Notes under the pieces: model-generated
What the model was told of the DNA's origin: nothing
Seen by the model: only the letters and a program-made list of their open reading frames with translations
Database searches by the model: none
Part shown: one piece after another, positions 7,422 to 14,885 of the stretch
How positions within the stretch are numbered: position 1 is the stretch's first letter
How the letters are laid out: every line of letters begins with the position of its first letter
Origin: Clostridia bacterium
Lineage (GTDB): Bacteria > Bacillota > Clostridia > Christensenellales > Aristaeellaceae
Assembly: GCA_017552615.1 (NCBI GenBank)
Contig: JAFZPI010000045.1
Location: 1-42,665, forward strand
Reading direction: 5' to 3'
DNA length: 42,665 nucleotides
Program-made: the position numbers and the translations under genes

Positions 7422-8846
7422 TTATCTCGTGATAACATCCACCGGGACGTTGAAGAGCTTCGCCACCTTCAGGATCGTGTCGATGTGGCGTCCGGCGGCC
7501 GCGGCCATGTGGTGGGTGGGACCGGCCTCGCTCCAGCGGTTGCAGAAATCTCTCGCACCGCAGGTGAAGCGCATCCGCATGTTGGTGTCGCCGAACATGA
7601 AGATCGGGCCTTCCTCGTTGACACCCTCAGCAACGACAAACTTGAAGTGTCCGTCCCGATCCTGGGTGATGCCCAGGAAGGTGATGGGCATGTTCACGGG
7701 CGGATAGAACTGGGTCAGGTACCCGCCGCCGGTCTTGCCGTGGAAAACCGGCACGATCTTCATGGTGGGTTTTTTGGCTTGCGAGATGTCCGCATCGCCG
7801 GAGCCGGAATGCCCGATGATGCAGATGTCCTCGTCGAAGTCGATGGAGTACATCTCCGAGAGCTGACCCGTGCCGGCGATCGTCTTGAGGATGCCCATGG
7901 CCATGGCGACCTTGATGTCGCCTTCCACGGCGCAGGCGGTGCCCTGCTTGATCAGCATGGAGAAGGCCGGGATCAGCATGGCGTCCAGTTTTCCGGCCAC
8001 CCCCTGCGCGAACCCGTCGTAGTGCGAGGCGACAAAGCCCAGCTTCTCCTCCTTCACCCAGTGTTCGAAGGCTACGACGTACTTTGCCATGTCCCACACG
8101 GTCTCCACGGTCGCGCCGCCCTCGATGTCGAAGGTGTCCAGGATGTCCTGCGCCTTCGCCTTGATGGCGGTTTCGTCGGTGATGTCGTCCGCGATGGCCC
8201 ACATTTTCTCCCAGTCGAACTGCTTGGTATACAGCCACATCCGGTGGTAGAGGTTCGTCTCGTCGATGTACAGGTCCATCATGCCGGGATAGGGCCGGCC
8301 GATCTGGGCGATGTTGGTGTCCCGGAAGCGGCGGCGCACCTGGGCGGCCCGGCACCAGTCGGCGATCTCCCGCTCGACCTCCGGGTCTCCGCCCTCCACC
8401 ACGCCGGTGATCACCGCGTGGCGCTTCCCGGCTCTCTCGAGGTCCGCCACCATCTCGCCCACGGCGCCGCAGGCGTAGAGCTCACCCAGCCAGGTGGCAG
8501 TGTCGGTGTTCTCGTAGTCCGGGGCCTTTTTCTTTTGCACGTTCACCAGCACCACGGGGACGTCCAGGTCCCGCACGGCGGGGAGCATGTTGTAGCTGGT
8601 GGCGTAGGTCAGCAGCTGCAGGATCACCAGGTCCACGTCGGCGGCGCGGAACTTGTCGCCCGCCTCCATGGCCTTCTCCTTCGTGGTGACGAGGCCGCCG
8701 TCGATCAGCTCCACCGTGTCCGGAAGGGTCTTTTTGAAGGCGGCGTACTGCCCTTCAAACTCCGGTACCAGGGACGGGAACTGGGGCAGGTACGCACCCA
8801 GCGCGATGGCGAAGACGCCGATCCTTGCTTTGGTTTCAACTAACAT
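7422..8846 (-). CDS. L-fucose/L-arabinose isomerase-fold sugar isomerase, probable rhamnose isomerase substitute
   Basis: The 474-residue protein has the three-part FucI/AraA architecture: an N-terminal Rossmann-like domain (KARIGVFAIALGAYLPQFP), a middle domain with LGFVASHYDGFAQG, and a C-terminal barrel. Metal-ligand-type positions occur in CAVEGDIKVAMAMG, DFDEDICIIGHSG and near the end in HHMAAAAGRH. The family interconverts aldose and ketose sugars using a divalent metal. It lies between rhamnulokinase and rhamnulose-phosphate aldolase in one operon, and no classical RhaA is present, so I infer L-rhamnose to L-rhamnulose conversion. Its start overlaps the end of rhaB by 7 bases, and GGAGG lies 10 bases upstream. 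An arabinose or fucose isomerase role cannot be excluded. Confidence 0.75.
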   Translation of the reverse strand: MLVETKARIGVFAIALGAYLPQFPSLVPEFEGQYAAFKKTLPDTVELIDGGLVTTKEKAMEAGDKFRAADVDLVILQLLTYATSYNMLPAVRDLDVPVVLVNVQKKKAPDYENTDTATWLGELYACGAVGEMVADLERAGKRHAVITGVVEGGDPEVEREIADWCRAAQVRRRFRDTNIAQIGRPYPGMMDLYIDETNLYHRMWLYTKQFDWEKMWAIADDITDETAIKAKAQDILDTFDIEGGATVETVWDMAKYVVAFEHWVKEEKLGFVASHYDGFAQGVAGKLDAMLIPAFSMLIKQGTACAVEGDIKVAMAMGILKTIAGTGQLSEMYSIDFDEDICIIGHSGSGDADISQAKKPTMKIVPVFHGKTGGGYLTQFYPPVNMPITFLGITQDRDGHFKFVVAEGVNEEGPIFMFGDTNMRMRFTCGARDFCNRWSEAGPTHHMAAAAGRHIDTILKVAKLFNVPVDVITR

Positions 8847-10162
8847 GACGATTCCTCCTTCCGCGGGGGCTTTCCGGTCGCCCCCGCACCCCTTCGGATC
8901 TGGACACTCAAATTGCCGATGGCCGTGGCCTCGATGGGCAGGGCAATGACTTCCTTCCCGGTGGCTTCCTCCGTCAGGCGGTTGAGAAAGCCGTTCTTCG
9001 CGCCGCCGCCCACGATGTACAGCTTCTCATAGGTTTTGCCGGTGTTCCGCTCGATCTCCTCGATGGCCTGTTTGTATCCCTGGGCCAGGGAGCGGTACGC
9101 GCAGCGGAAGTATCCGGCTGTGCACTTCGGCGGATGGGGCAGTCTTGCGTCGAAGGCCGCCTTCATGCTCTCCGGGGCCAGGAAGATCTCGTCGTTCACG
9201 TCCAACAGGTGGTCGAAGTGCTTCGCCTCCGCCTCCTTCGTGATTTCATCCCAGGGTTTGTCCGGGCAGAGCTCACTCCGCAGGCGGTTCACCAGCCACA
9301 TCCCCATCAGGTTCTTCTGGTAGCGGTTGTAGCCCACGCCGCCTTCGTTCGAGTAGTTGGCGGCCATGCTGCGCTCGTCCGTCAGGGGCTTCGGCGTCTT
9401 GACGCCCAGCAGCGACCAGGTGCCGGAGGAGATGTACAGCTCGTTCCCCTCCATGGGGATGCCCTCCACCGCGCTGCCGGTATCATGGGTGGCGCAGAGC
9501 ACGACCCGGATGCCCTTGTATTCGCCGATCACGGTCCCCGGCGGCTGCAGCGGCCGGAACAGGTGCGCGGGCAGACCCAATGCCCCGATGATTTCCGGGT
9601 CATATTCGCCCGTCTCCGCGCTGACCAGGCCGGTGGTGGTGGCGTTGGTGTACTCGTGGCTCTTCGCGCCGCAGAGGCGGTACATCAGGTATTCCGGGAT
9701 CATCAGGAAGTCCGTCACGCTCTCCAGCCGCCCAGCTTCTTTGTCAGCGCACAGCTGGTAGATCGTGTTGAAGGGCTGGAACTGGATGCCCGTCCGGTCG
9801 TACAGGTCCGCGAACGGGATCCGCTCGTGCACCACGGGGATGACGGCTTCCGTCCGGCTGTCCCGGTAGGCATAGCAGGGCAGGACGGGCTCGTCTCCCT
9901 TCATCAGCACATAGTCCACCGCCCAGGTGTCGACGGACAGGCTTTCGATGTCAGGATACAGTTTCAGGGCCTCGTCGATGCCCGCGCGGACATGCCGCTC
10001 CAGGGCGTCGATGTCCCAGGTCAGGTGGTCGTCTGCTTCAGCGACACCGTTGGGGAAGCGGTAGACTTCCCGGGTGCGGATCTCACCGTTCTCCTTCCAG
10101 CCGACGATGTGGCGGCCGCTGGAGGCGCCGATGTCAATGGCAAGGTGATATCTCAAGCTCAT
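8840..10162 (-). CDS. rhaB: Rhamnulokinase with C-terminus replaced by repeat translation
   Basis: RhaB phosphorylates L-rhamnulose at O1 using ATP. It is an FGGY-type kinase: ATP loop AIDIGASSGRHIVG near residue 8, catalytic base D227 in CATHDTGS, phosphate segment SSGTWSLLG, and adenosine motif IVGGGAKNGFLNRL. The length is 440, against about 470-490 usual for the family. The last recognisable family residues are ATAIGNLSVQI; the final 18 residues are simply translated copy 2 of the hairpin repeat (glycine, arginine and lysine rich). The usual last helix of about 40 residues is therefore missing or replaced. It is first in its operon, under a clear sigma-A promoter at 10198-10226. GGGAGAG precedes the start. 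Confidence 0.9.
   Translation of the reverse strand: MSLRYHLAIDIGASSGRHIVGWKENGEIRTREVYRFPNGVAEADDHLTWDIDALERHVRAGIDEALKLYPDIESLSVDTWAVDYVLMKGDEPVLPCYAYRDSRTEAVIPVVHERIPFADLYDRTGIQFQPFNTIYQLCADKEAGRLESVTDFLMIPEYLMYRLCGAKSHEYTNATTTGLVSAETGEYDPEIIGALGLPAHLFRPLQPPGTVIGEYKGIRVVLCATHDTGSAVEGIPMEGNELYISSGTWSLLGVKTPKPLTDERSMAANYSNEGGVGYNRYQKNLMGMWLVNRLRSELCPDKPWDEITKEAEAKHFDHLLDVNDEIFLAPESMKAAFDARLPHPPKCTAGYFRCAYRSLAQGYKQAIEEIERNTGKTYEKLYIVGGGAKNGFLNRLTEEATGKEVIALPIEATAIGNLSVQIRRGAGATGKPPRKEESSC
8859..8897 (-). repeat. Intercistronic hairpin repeat, copy 2
   Basis: Same 39-bp unit as at 7381-7419. The stem is GCGGGGGC (8863-8870) with GCCCCCGC (8880-8887). It lies inside the last codons of rhaB and directly before the ribosome site of the isomerase. 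The single T-A to C-G exchange relative to copy 1 preserves the stem. Confidence 0.85.
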
Positions 10163-10197
10163 CTCTCCCTGCTTTGGGTTGTGTCAATCCTGCATTG

Positions 10198-10226
10198 ATT
10201 ATAGCAGTTCAGGCGCAGCAGATCAA
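10198..10226 (-). promoter_or_regulatory. Sigma-A promoter of the rhamnose operon
   Basis: On the minus strand TTGATC (10226-10221), a 17-base spacer and a perfect TATAAT (10203-10198) lie 35 bases before the rhaB start. The -35 overlaps GATC-AATA-GATC, a possible repressor site. The paired GTCGG half-sites found at other promoters here are absent. Confidence 0.8.
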
Positions 10227-10246
10227 TAGATCGACGGACTGGACGG

Positions 10247-12490
10247 TTACGCATCATTCAGCGTCGCGATCAATGACCTCAGCTGCTCGGGCGTCATCCG
10301 GCCGTAGCTCACCAGTGCGCCTAACGGGATGCCAAGGGTCATCTCCTGCATCATGCGCTCGCTGCCTTCGCCCATCGAATCCGTCTGGTCCGCGTGCGCC
10401 ATGGCGGAAGAACTCATCATGCCCCTGATGATGGCCGCTCCTTTCGGATGCTTCAGCAGCTGGCCGATGCTGGTGGTTTCGGTGACGACAAAGGGGATGA
10501 GTGTCGTCCCTTCGACATGAAGGCTCCGGCTGAGACGGATGTCCCGGCTGCTCTCGCCGATTTCGATCACAAACTCGCCGCTCTCCACAAACCAGTTGTG
10601 GCACTTGGGTTCCCAGTACGCGAAAACCCGGTTGTCGAGAGTGAAGCTGACTTCCTTGATTTCTCCGGGCGCCAGCGCGACCTTCTCAAAGGCCCGGAGC
10701 TCCCGGACCGGACGGCGCACCGTACTCTCCGGGTCGCGGACATACAGCTGTACGACAGCCTTTCCGTGGCGGGTTCCCGTGTTCTTTACGGTCACGCTTG
10801 CGGTTAAGGTATCCGTGTCTTTGATGCTCTCTGCACTGAGCTTCAGCTCGCTGTACGCAAAATTCGTATAGGACAGACCGTGTCCAAAGGGGAAAAGCAC
10901 AGGCATATCCTTTTTATCGTAATACCGATAGCCCACATAAATGCCTTCGGCGTAGGTGACAACACCATCTTCACCCGGGAAATTGAGATAGCTCGGATTG
11001 TCCTGCAGCCGGACAGGCCAGGTTTCGGCCAGATGGCCGGAGGGATTGACCTGGCCCCACAGCAGGTCGACAGCGGCCGCTCCCGCCTGTTCGCCTGCCA
11101 GATACATGCACAGCACCGCGGGAACCTGTTCCAGCCAGGGGAGCTCCGCGGGGGAACCCCCGTGCAGCACGACGACGGTATTTGGATTTGATTTGGCAAC
11201 AGCGGTGATCAGTTCATTCTGGTTGTTCGGCAGGCGCATGTGATCCCGGTCCGCGCCTTCGGTCTCGAAAGCGTCCGGGAGACCGGCAAAGACCACGGCG
11301 ACATCGGCAGCCGCGGCCGCGGTAACAGCATCCTTCAGGAGTTCCGGGTCCGTCGCCTCGCTGTGCGCGTCATAGCCTCTGGCATACACGGCTTTTCCTG
11401 CCGCGGCTTCCACAGCACCGACGGTGTGGGAAACGTTGATATGGCTGGAGCCTGCGCCCTGATAGCGGGGTTTGTCGGCAAACTCGCCGATCAGGGCGAC
11501 GGTCTGATCCTCCCGCAGGGGCAGGATGCTGTCATTTTTCATCAGAACGGCGCATTCGCCCGCCAGATCCCGGGCCAGGCGGCGGCAGGCGTCACGGTCG
11601 ATCACGGCTTCCGGATCCCGGTTCTCCAGGGAGGTCTGCACAAAGGCCAGCAGCCGCAGGACGGCCCGGTCCAGGTCAGCCTCGGCCAGCGAGCCGTCCC
11701 GGACGGCCTGCGCGATCTCCTCGCCGGTGGCGTTGGGGCCGCCGGGCATCTCCAGATCCAGCCCGGCCGCAATGCCCTTGGCGCGGTCCTTCACGGCGCC
11801 CCAGTCCGTGACCACAAAGCCGTCATAGCCCCACTCGTCCCGCAGAATGTCATGAAGCAGCGTTTTATTCTCGGCACAGAACATACCGTTGATGCCGTTG
11901 TAGGCGCACATGACACTGCGGGTCTTTCCCTTTTTCACCACGGCTTCGAAAGCGGGCAGATAGATCTCATGGAGCGTCCGCTCGTCCACTTCGGAGGAGC
12001 CGGACATGCGGCGGGTTTCCTGGTTGTTGCAGGCAAAATGCTTGGCGCAGGCGGCGATGCCCTTGCTTTGCAGCGCATTGACATAGGCTGCGCCCATCTC
12101 CCCGGCCAGATAAGGATCCTCGGAGAAGTACTCGAAGTTGCGGCCGCACAGCGGGCTGCGCTTAATGTTGAGCCCGGGTCCGAGCAGCATGGCGACGCTC
12201 TCTGCCTGGCATTCCTGCCCAAGAGCTTCGCCAAGGCGCGCCATCACGTCCCGGTCGAAGGAGGAGGCCAATGCGGCGGCCGTGGGATAGCAGACGGTCT
12301 CAATGCTCTTGTTGATGCCCAGGTGATCGCCCTCGCCCTCCTGCTTCCGCAGGCCGTGAGGGCCGTCGCACATCATGACGCCTGGCACGCCGAGGCGCTC
12401 GATGGCTTTCGTATGCCAGAAATCCCGCCCGGAGCAGAAGGCGGCCTTTTCTTCAAGGGTCATCTGTTTCAGGATGGTTTGCGCGTTCAT
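10247..12490 (-). CDS. GH3 beta-glycosidase (beta-glucosidase type), cytoplasmic
   Basis: The 747-residue protein has the GH3 order: N-terminal barrel (MTLEEKAAFCSG, CDGPHGLR), the KHF motif at about 150, nucleophile D229 in VVTDWGA, an alpha/beta sandwich beginning near 310, a fibronectin-like domain (about 570-660), and then a helical tail (about 672-747). It removes beta-linked sugars from non-reducing ends. There is no signal peptide, so it acts on imported material. It follows the MATE gene by 18 bases and is cotranscribed with it from the promoter at 13957. The tail (LLKHPKG, MMQEMTLG) resembles a segment in the GH2-esterase fusion at 31087. Glucose is the likeliest leaving sugar, but GH3 enzymes also take xylose or arabinose. 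Confidence 0.9.
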   Translation of the reverse strand: MNAQTILKQMTLEEKAAFCSGRDFWHTKAIERLGVPGVMMCDGPHGLRKQEGEGDHLGINKSIETVCYPTAAALASSFDRDVMARLGEALGQECQAESVAMLLGPGLNIKRSPLCGRNFEYFSEDPYLAGEMGAAYVNALQSKGIAACAKHFACNNQETRRMSGSSEVDERTLHEIYLPAFEAVVKKGKTRSVMCAYNGINGMFCAENKTLLHDILRDEWGYDGFVVTDWGAVKDRAKGIAAGLDLEMPGGPNATGEEIAQAVRDGSLAEADLDRAVLRLLAFVQTSLENRDPEAVIDRDACRRLARDLAGECAVLMKNDSILPLREDQTVALIGEFADKPRYQGAGSSHINVSHTVGAVEAAAGKAVYARGYDAHSEATDPELLKDAVTAAAAADVAVVFAGLPDAFETEGADRDHMRLPNNQNELITAVAKSNPNTVVVLHGGSPAELPWLEQVPAVLCMYLAGEQAGAAAVDLLWGQVNPSGHLAETWPVRLQDNPSYLNFPGEDGVVTYAEGIYVGYRYYDKKDMPVLFPFGHGLSYTNFAYSELKLSAESIKDTDTLTASVTVKNTGTRHGKAVVQLYVRDPESTVRRPVRELRAFEKVALAPGEIKEVSFTLDNRVFAYWEPKCHNWFVESGEFVIEIGESSRDIRLSRSLHVEGTTLIPFVVTETTSIGQLLKHPKGAAIIRGMMSSSAMAHADQTDSMGEGSERMMQEMTLGIPLGALVSYGRMTPEQLRSLIATLNDA

Positions 12491-12508
12491 GAGACTTTCC
12501 TCCTTGTG

Positions 12509-13891
12509 TTATGTCCAGTATTCCTGCTTGTCGCGGAGCTCCTTGCGATAGTCTTTGTAGCAGAACCAGAGAGATACAACCGCCGCCAGCACCGTGGTCA
12601 CGGTGGCCGCGAAGATCACGCCGTACATGCCGAAGGCGAGTTTCATCAGGAACAGGGCCGGAATGTAGATGAGGCCTTTCTCCAGGAGGGAGACGATCAC
12701 GGCCTTCTTTGACTTGCCCGTGGCCTGCAGATAGGTGGTGCTGATCTGGTAAAACCCGTAGAACGGGCCGATGATGACAGAGGCGTACAGGCAGATGCGG
12801 CCGACGTCCAGCACTTGGTTGTTATTGAGGAAGGCGTTCAGCAGCGGATCCCGCAGCAGGAAGCAGAGCAGGGAGAGCACGGTGCCGACCGTGAAAGCCA
12901 GCGCGCTGGTTTTTATCAGGATTTCCGTCAGCCGCTTCACGTTCTTTGCGCTGTAGTTGTAGGAGATGGCCGGCTGCATCCCCATGCAGACACCCATCAC
13001 GGTCATGGAGATGATCATGCCGATCCGGCTCGCCACGCTCTGCCCCGCCACGGCGACGGCACCGTATTCCATCATCATGTTGTTGGCGATGGCGCCGGAG
13101 ACGCTGCCGAGAATGGTGGAGCAGGCCATGGGCAGGCCGAGACTCAGCACGGTCAGGGATACTTCTTTCCGGAGGGAAACATGCTTCGGGTGGACGGAGT
13201 AGATCTTCCCCTTGGTCTTCACAAAATACAGATAGTAGACGGTTGCGACCGCATTGGCCGCCACGGTGGCCAGAGCCGCGCCGGAAACGCCCATGCCGAA
13301 GGTCCGGATCAGCAGCGGGTCCAGCGCGATGTTCAGCACAGTGCCGATCATGTTGCCGATCATGGAGTCGACCGTGGAGCCGTCCGCGCGGATCAGGCTG
13401 GGCACCACATTGGTGAACATGATCACAGGAGCGCCGATGGCGATGATCCGCAGATACTCCGCAGTGAAGCCTTCCGTGTCTGCATTTGCTCCCAGAAGAC
13501 CGCAGATCGGGCCCATCAGGGGCAGCACCGCGCAGGCAAAGACAGCGCCGACGGCAACCGCGCCCCAGACACAGAATGCGCTGATCTTCTTGATGCCGCT
13601 GTAATCACCCCGGCCCAGCGCCAGAGAAATCGCGGTGCAGCCGCCGTTGCCCAGCAGGACGCCCAGGCCGGAAAGCACGCTGAACATGGGCGAAGCCAGG
13701 GAAATGGCCGCGACCTTGTTCGGATCTCCGGTCTGTCCGATGAAGAACACGTCCGCCATGTGATACAGCACGTTGACCAGCATGATCAGGATGGCCGGGA
13801 CGCAGAGCTTCAGCGCAAGCTTTCCGTAACTGCCTTCACGCAGCATCGCTTCATTGGCGGCGGGATTTGCCTGCCTTTTTTCTTTTGCCAT
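12509..13891 (-). CDS. MATE-family multidrug/phenolic efflux transporter
   Basis: The protein has 460 residues with about twelve hydrophobic segments in two halves, the MATE plan. Family motifs include VPAILIMLVNVLYHMADVFF near the N-terminus with FIGQTGD behind it, and the paired LGNGGCTAISLALGRGDY region. MATE carriers export cationic or phenolic compounds by sodium or proton exchange at the cell membrane. It is the first gene of a two-gene transcript with a GH3 glycosidase, driven by a promoter carrying the same paired half-sites as the sugar genes. This suggests, as inference, export of aglycones freed by the glycosidase. It is not a sugar carrier family. The start is ATG 13891 after an AGGTGTT site. 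Confidence 0.88.
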   Translation of the reverse strand: MAKEKRQANPAANEAMLREGSYGKLALKLCVPAILIMLVNVLYHMADVFFIGQTGDPNKVAAISLASPMFSVLSGLGVLLGNGGCTAISLALGRGDYSGIKKISAFCVWGAVAVGAVFACAVLPLMGPICGLLGANADTEGFTAEYLRIIAIGAPVIMFTNVVPSLIRADGSTVDSMIGNMIGTVLNIALDPLLIRTFGMGVSGAALATVAANAVATVYYLYFVKTKGKIYSVHPKHVSLRKEVSLTVLSLGLPMACSTILGSVSGAIANNMMMEYGAVAVAGQSVASRIGMIISMTVMGVCMGMQPAISYNYSAKNVKRLTEILIKTSALAFTVGTVLSLLCFLLRDPLLNAFLNNNQVLDVGRICLYASVIIGPFYGFYQISTTYLQATGKSKKAVIVSLLEKGLIYIPALFLMKLAFGMYGVIFAATVTTVLAAVVSLWFCYKDYRKELRDKQEYWT

Positions 13892-13956
13892 GCCATAACA
13901 CCTCTTTGTTCGCCCGAACGGTTCGGATGCCTGAAGATTCCTTAAGGTCCGATTGA

Positions 13957-14020
13957 ATTATAGAGGATCGGTCTGCCTGCTGTCTCATTGGATTCCGACC
14001 CATACTTTCACAAATCCGAC
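13957..14020 (-). promoter_or_regulatory. Predicted YesN-type operator and promoter of the MATE-GH3 transcript
   Basis: On the minus strand GTCGGATTT (14020-14012) and GTCGGAATC (13999-13991) are direct repeats 21 bp apart. A perfect TATAAT -10 box lies at 13962-13957, 28 bases further on. No -35 hexamer is present at the right distance, which suits an activator-dependent promoter. The site is back to back with the one at 14046. Confidence 0.7.
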
Positions 14021-14045
14021 TTCACAGAGATGAACGGTCAGGTCT

Positions 14046-14108
14046 GTCGGTTTTCTGTCATTCCTGGTCGGAATAGGGAAAGAATTCGACGGGCCCAGCT
14101 GATAGAAT
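14046..14108 (+). promoter_or_regulatory. Predicted YesN-type operator and promoter of yesL-hydrolase
   Basis: GTCGGTTTT at 14046 and GTCGGAATA at 14067 are 21 bp apart. TAGAAT at 14103-14108 serves as -10 after 27 bases. No good -35 box is present. The yesL start follows 34 bases after the -10. Confidence 0.68.
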
Positions 14109-14142
14109 ACTGGCGAAAGCGAACGGTGAAGGAGGCATATGC

Positions 14143-14841
14143 ATGCAGATCTTTAAGCCCGAAAGCAAATTTTCCCAATTCATCTATACCGCCCTGGACT
14201 ACATCAAGCTGGGCCTGGTCTTCCTGCTGTTTTCGATCCCCGGGATCACGACAGGAGCCGCGGCCGCAGCCGTGATGACCGTGGGCATGCGGATCGAGCG
14301 CAAGGAAGCGCCGGTGATCTTCCGGCCGTTCTGGCAGGCCTTCAAGGATAATTTCAGGCAGGGAACACTCCTGACCCTGCTGTTCATGCTGCTCTTCGGT
14401 TTCTTGGCTGCAGACTGGTACATCCTCCTTCAGATGGAGAATGCGTCCTTCCTGATCCGGCTGATCATCGGGCTGGTCTTTGTGCTGGCGCTCCTGGTCG
14501 CGGGAGTGGTGCTTTGGGCTTTCCCCACCCTGGCCCGGTTTGAACTGACGAACCGGCAGGTGATCCACAATGCCATGCTTCACATGCTGAGCCGTTTTCC
14601 GCATACCCTGCTGGTCCTGGCCTGCGCGGTCGGCGGCTTTGTTCTGGCAAACCTCATGCCCCAGGTGCTGCCGCTGGTGACGTTTTTCGTGCCGGCCTTT
14701 GTGATCTGGTATATGTCCAGGGTCTGCGTCAAACGCTTCCGCAAGTTCGACGGCTCCGCGGAGGAGCCCGCTGAAACCGAAACAGAAGAGTCCGTTTCCG
14801 GCACAAATCGGCAAACGACGAACGCGATGCAATTGAACTGA
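14143..14841 (+). CDS. yesL: YesL family membrane protein (DUF624)
   Basis: The 232-residue protein has about five or six membrane segments: LGLVFLLFSIPGITTGAAAA, FMLLFGFLAADWYILL, LIIGLVFVLALLVAGVVL and two near 150-195. A basic, acidic-ended cytoplasmic tail follows. The opening MQIFKPESKFSQFIYTALDY and the RPFWQAFKDNFRQG block are typical of YesL/DUF624 proteins. These occur beside YesMN systems and LplABC-type sugar importers throughout Firmicutes; their role is not known. ATG 14143 follows AAGGAGG; a nearby ATG at 14139 would stop after five codons. It is transcribed from its own paired-half-site promoter and followed by a hydrolase 44 bases on. Confidence 0.88.
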   Translation: MQIFKPESKFSQFIYTALDYIKLGLVFLLFSIPGITTGAAAAAVMTVGMRIERKEAPVIFRPFWQAFKDNFRQGTLLTLLFMLLFGFLAADWYILLQMENASFLIRLIIGLVFVLALLVAGVVLWAFPTLARFELTNRQVIHNAMLHMLSRFPHTLLVLACAVGGFVLANLMPQVLPLVTFFVPAFVIWYMSRVCVKRFRKFDGSAEEPAETETEESVSGTNRQTTNAMQLN

Positions 14842-14885
14842 ACCTTCCAATCCCATACCCGACCGATCCAGAGGAGGACGATTAT

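Noticed and set aside
9134-10198. Plus-strand frame opposite rhaB
   Set aside because: Shadow of rhaB; composition is Val/Gly/Asp/His-rich with no ribosome site or motif.
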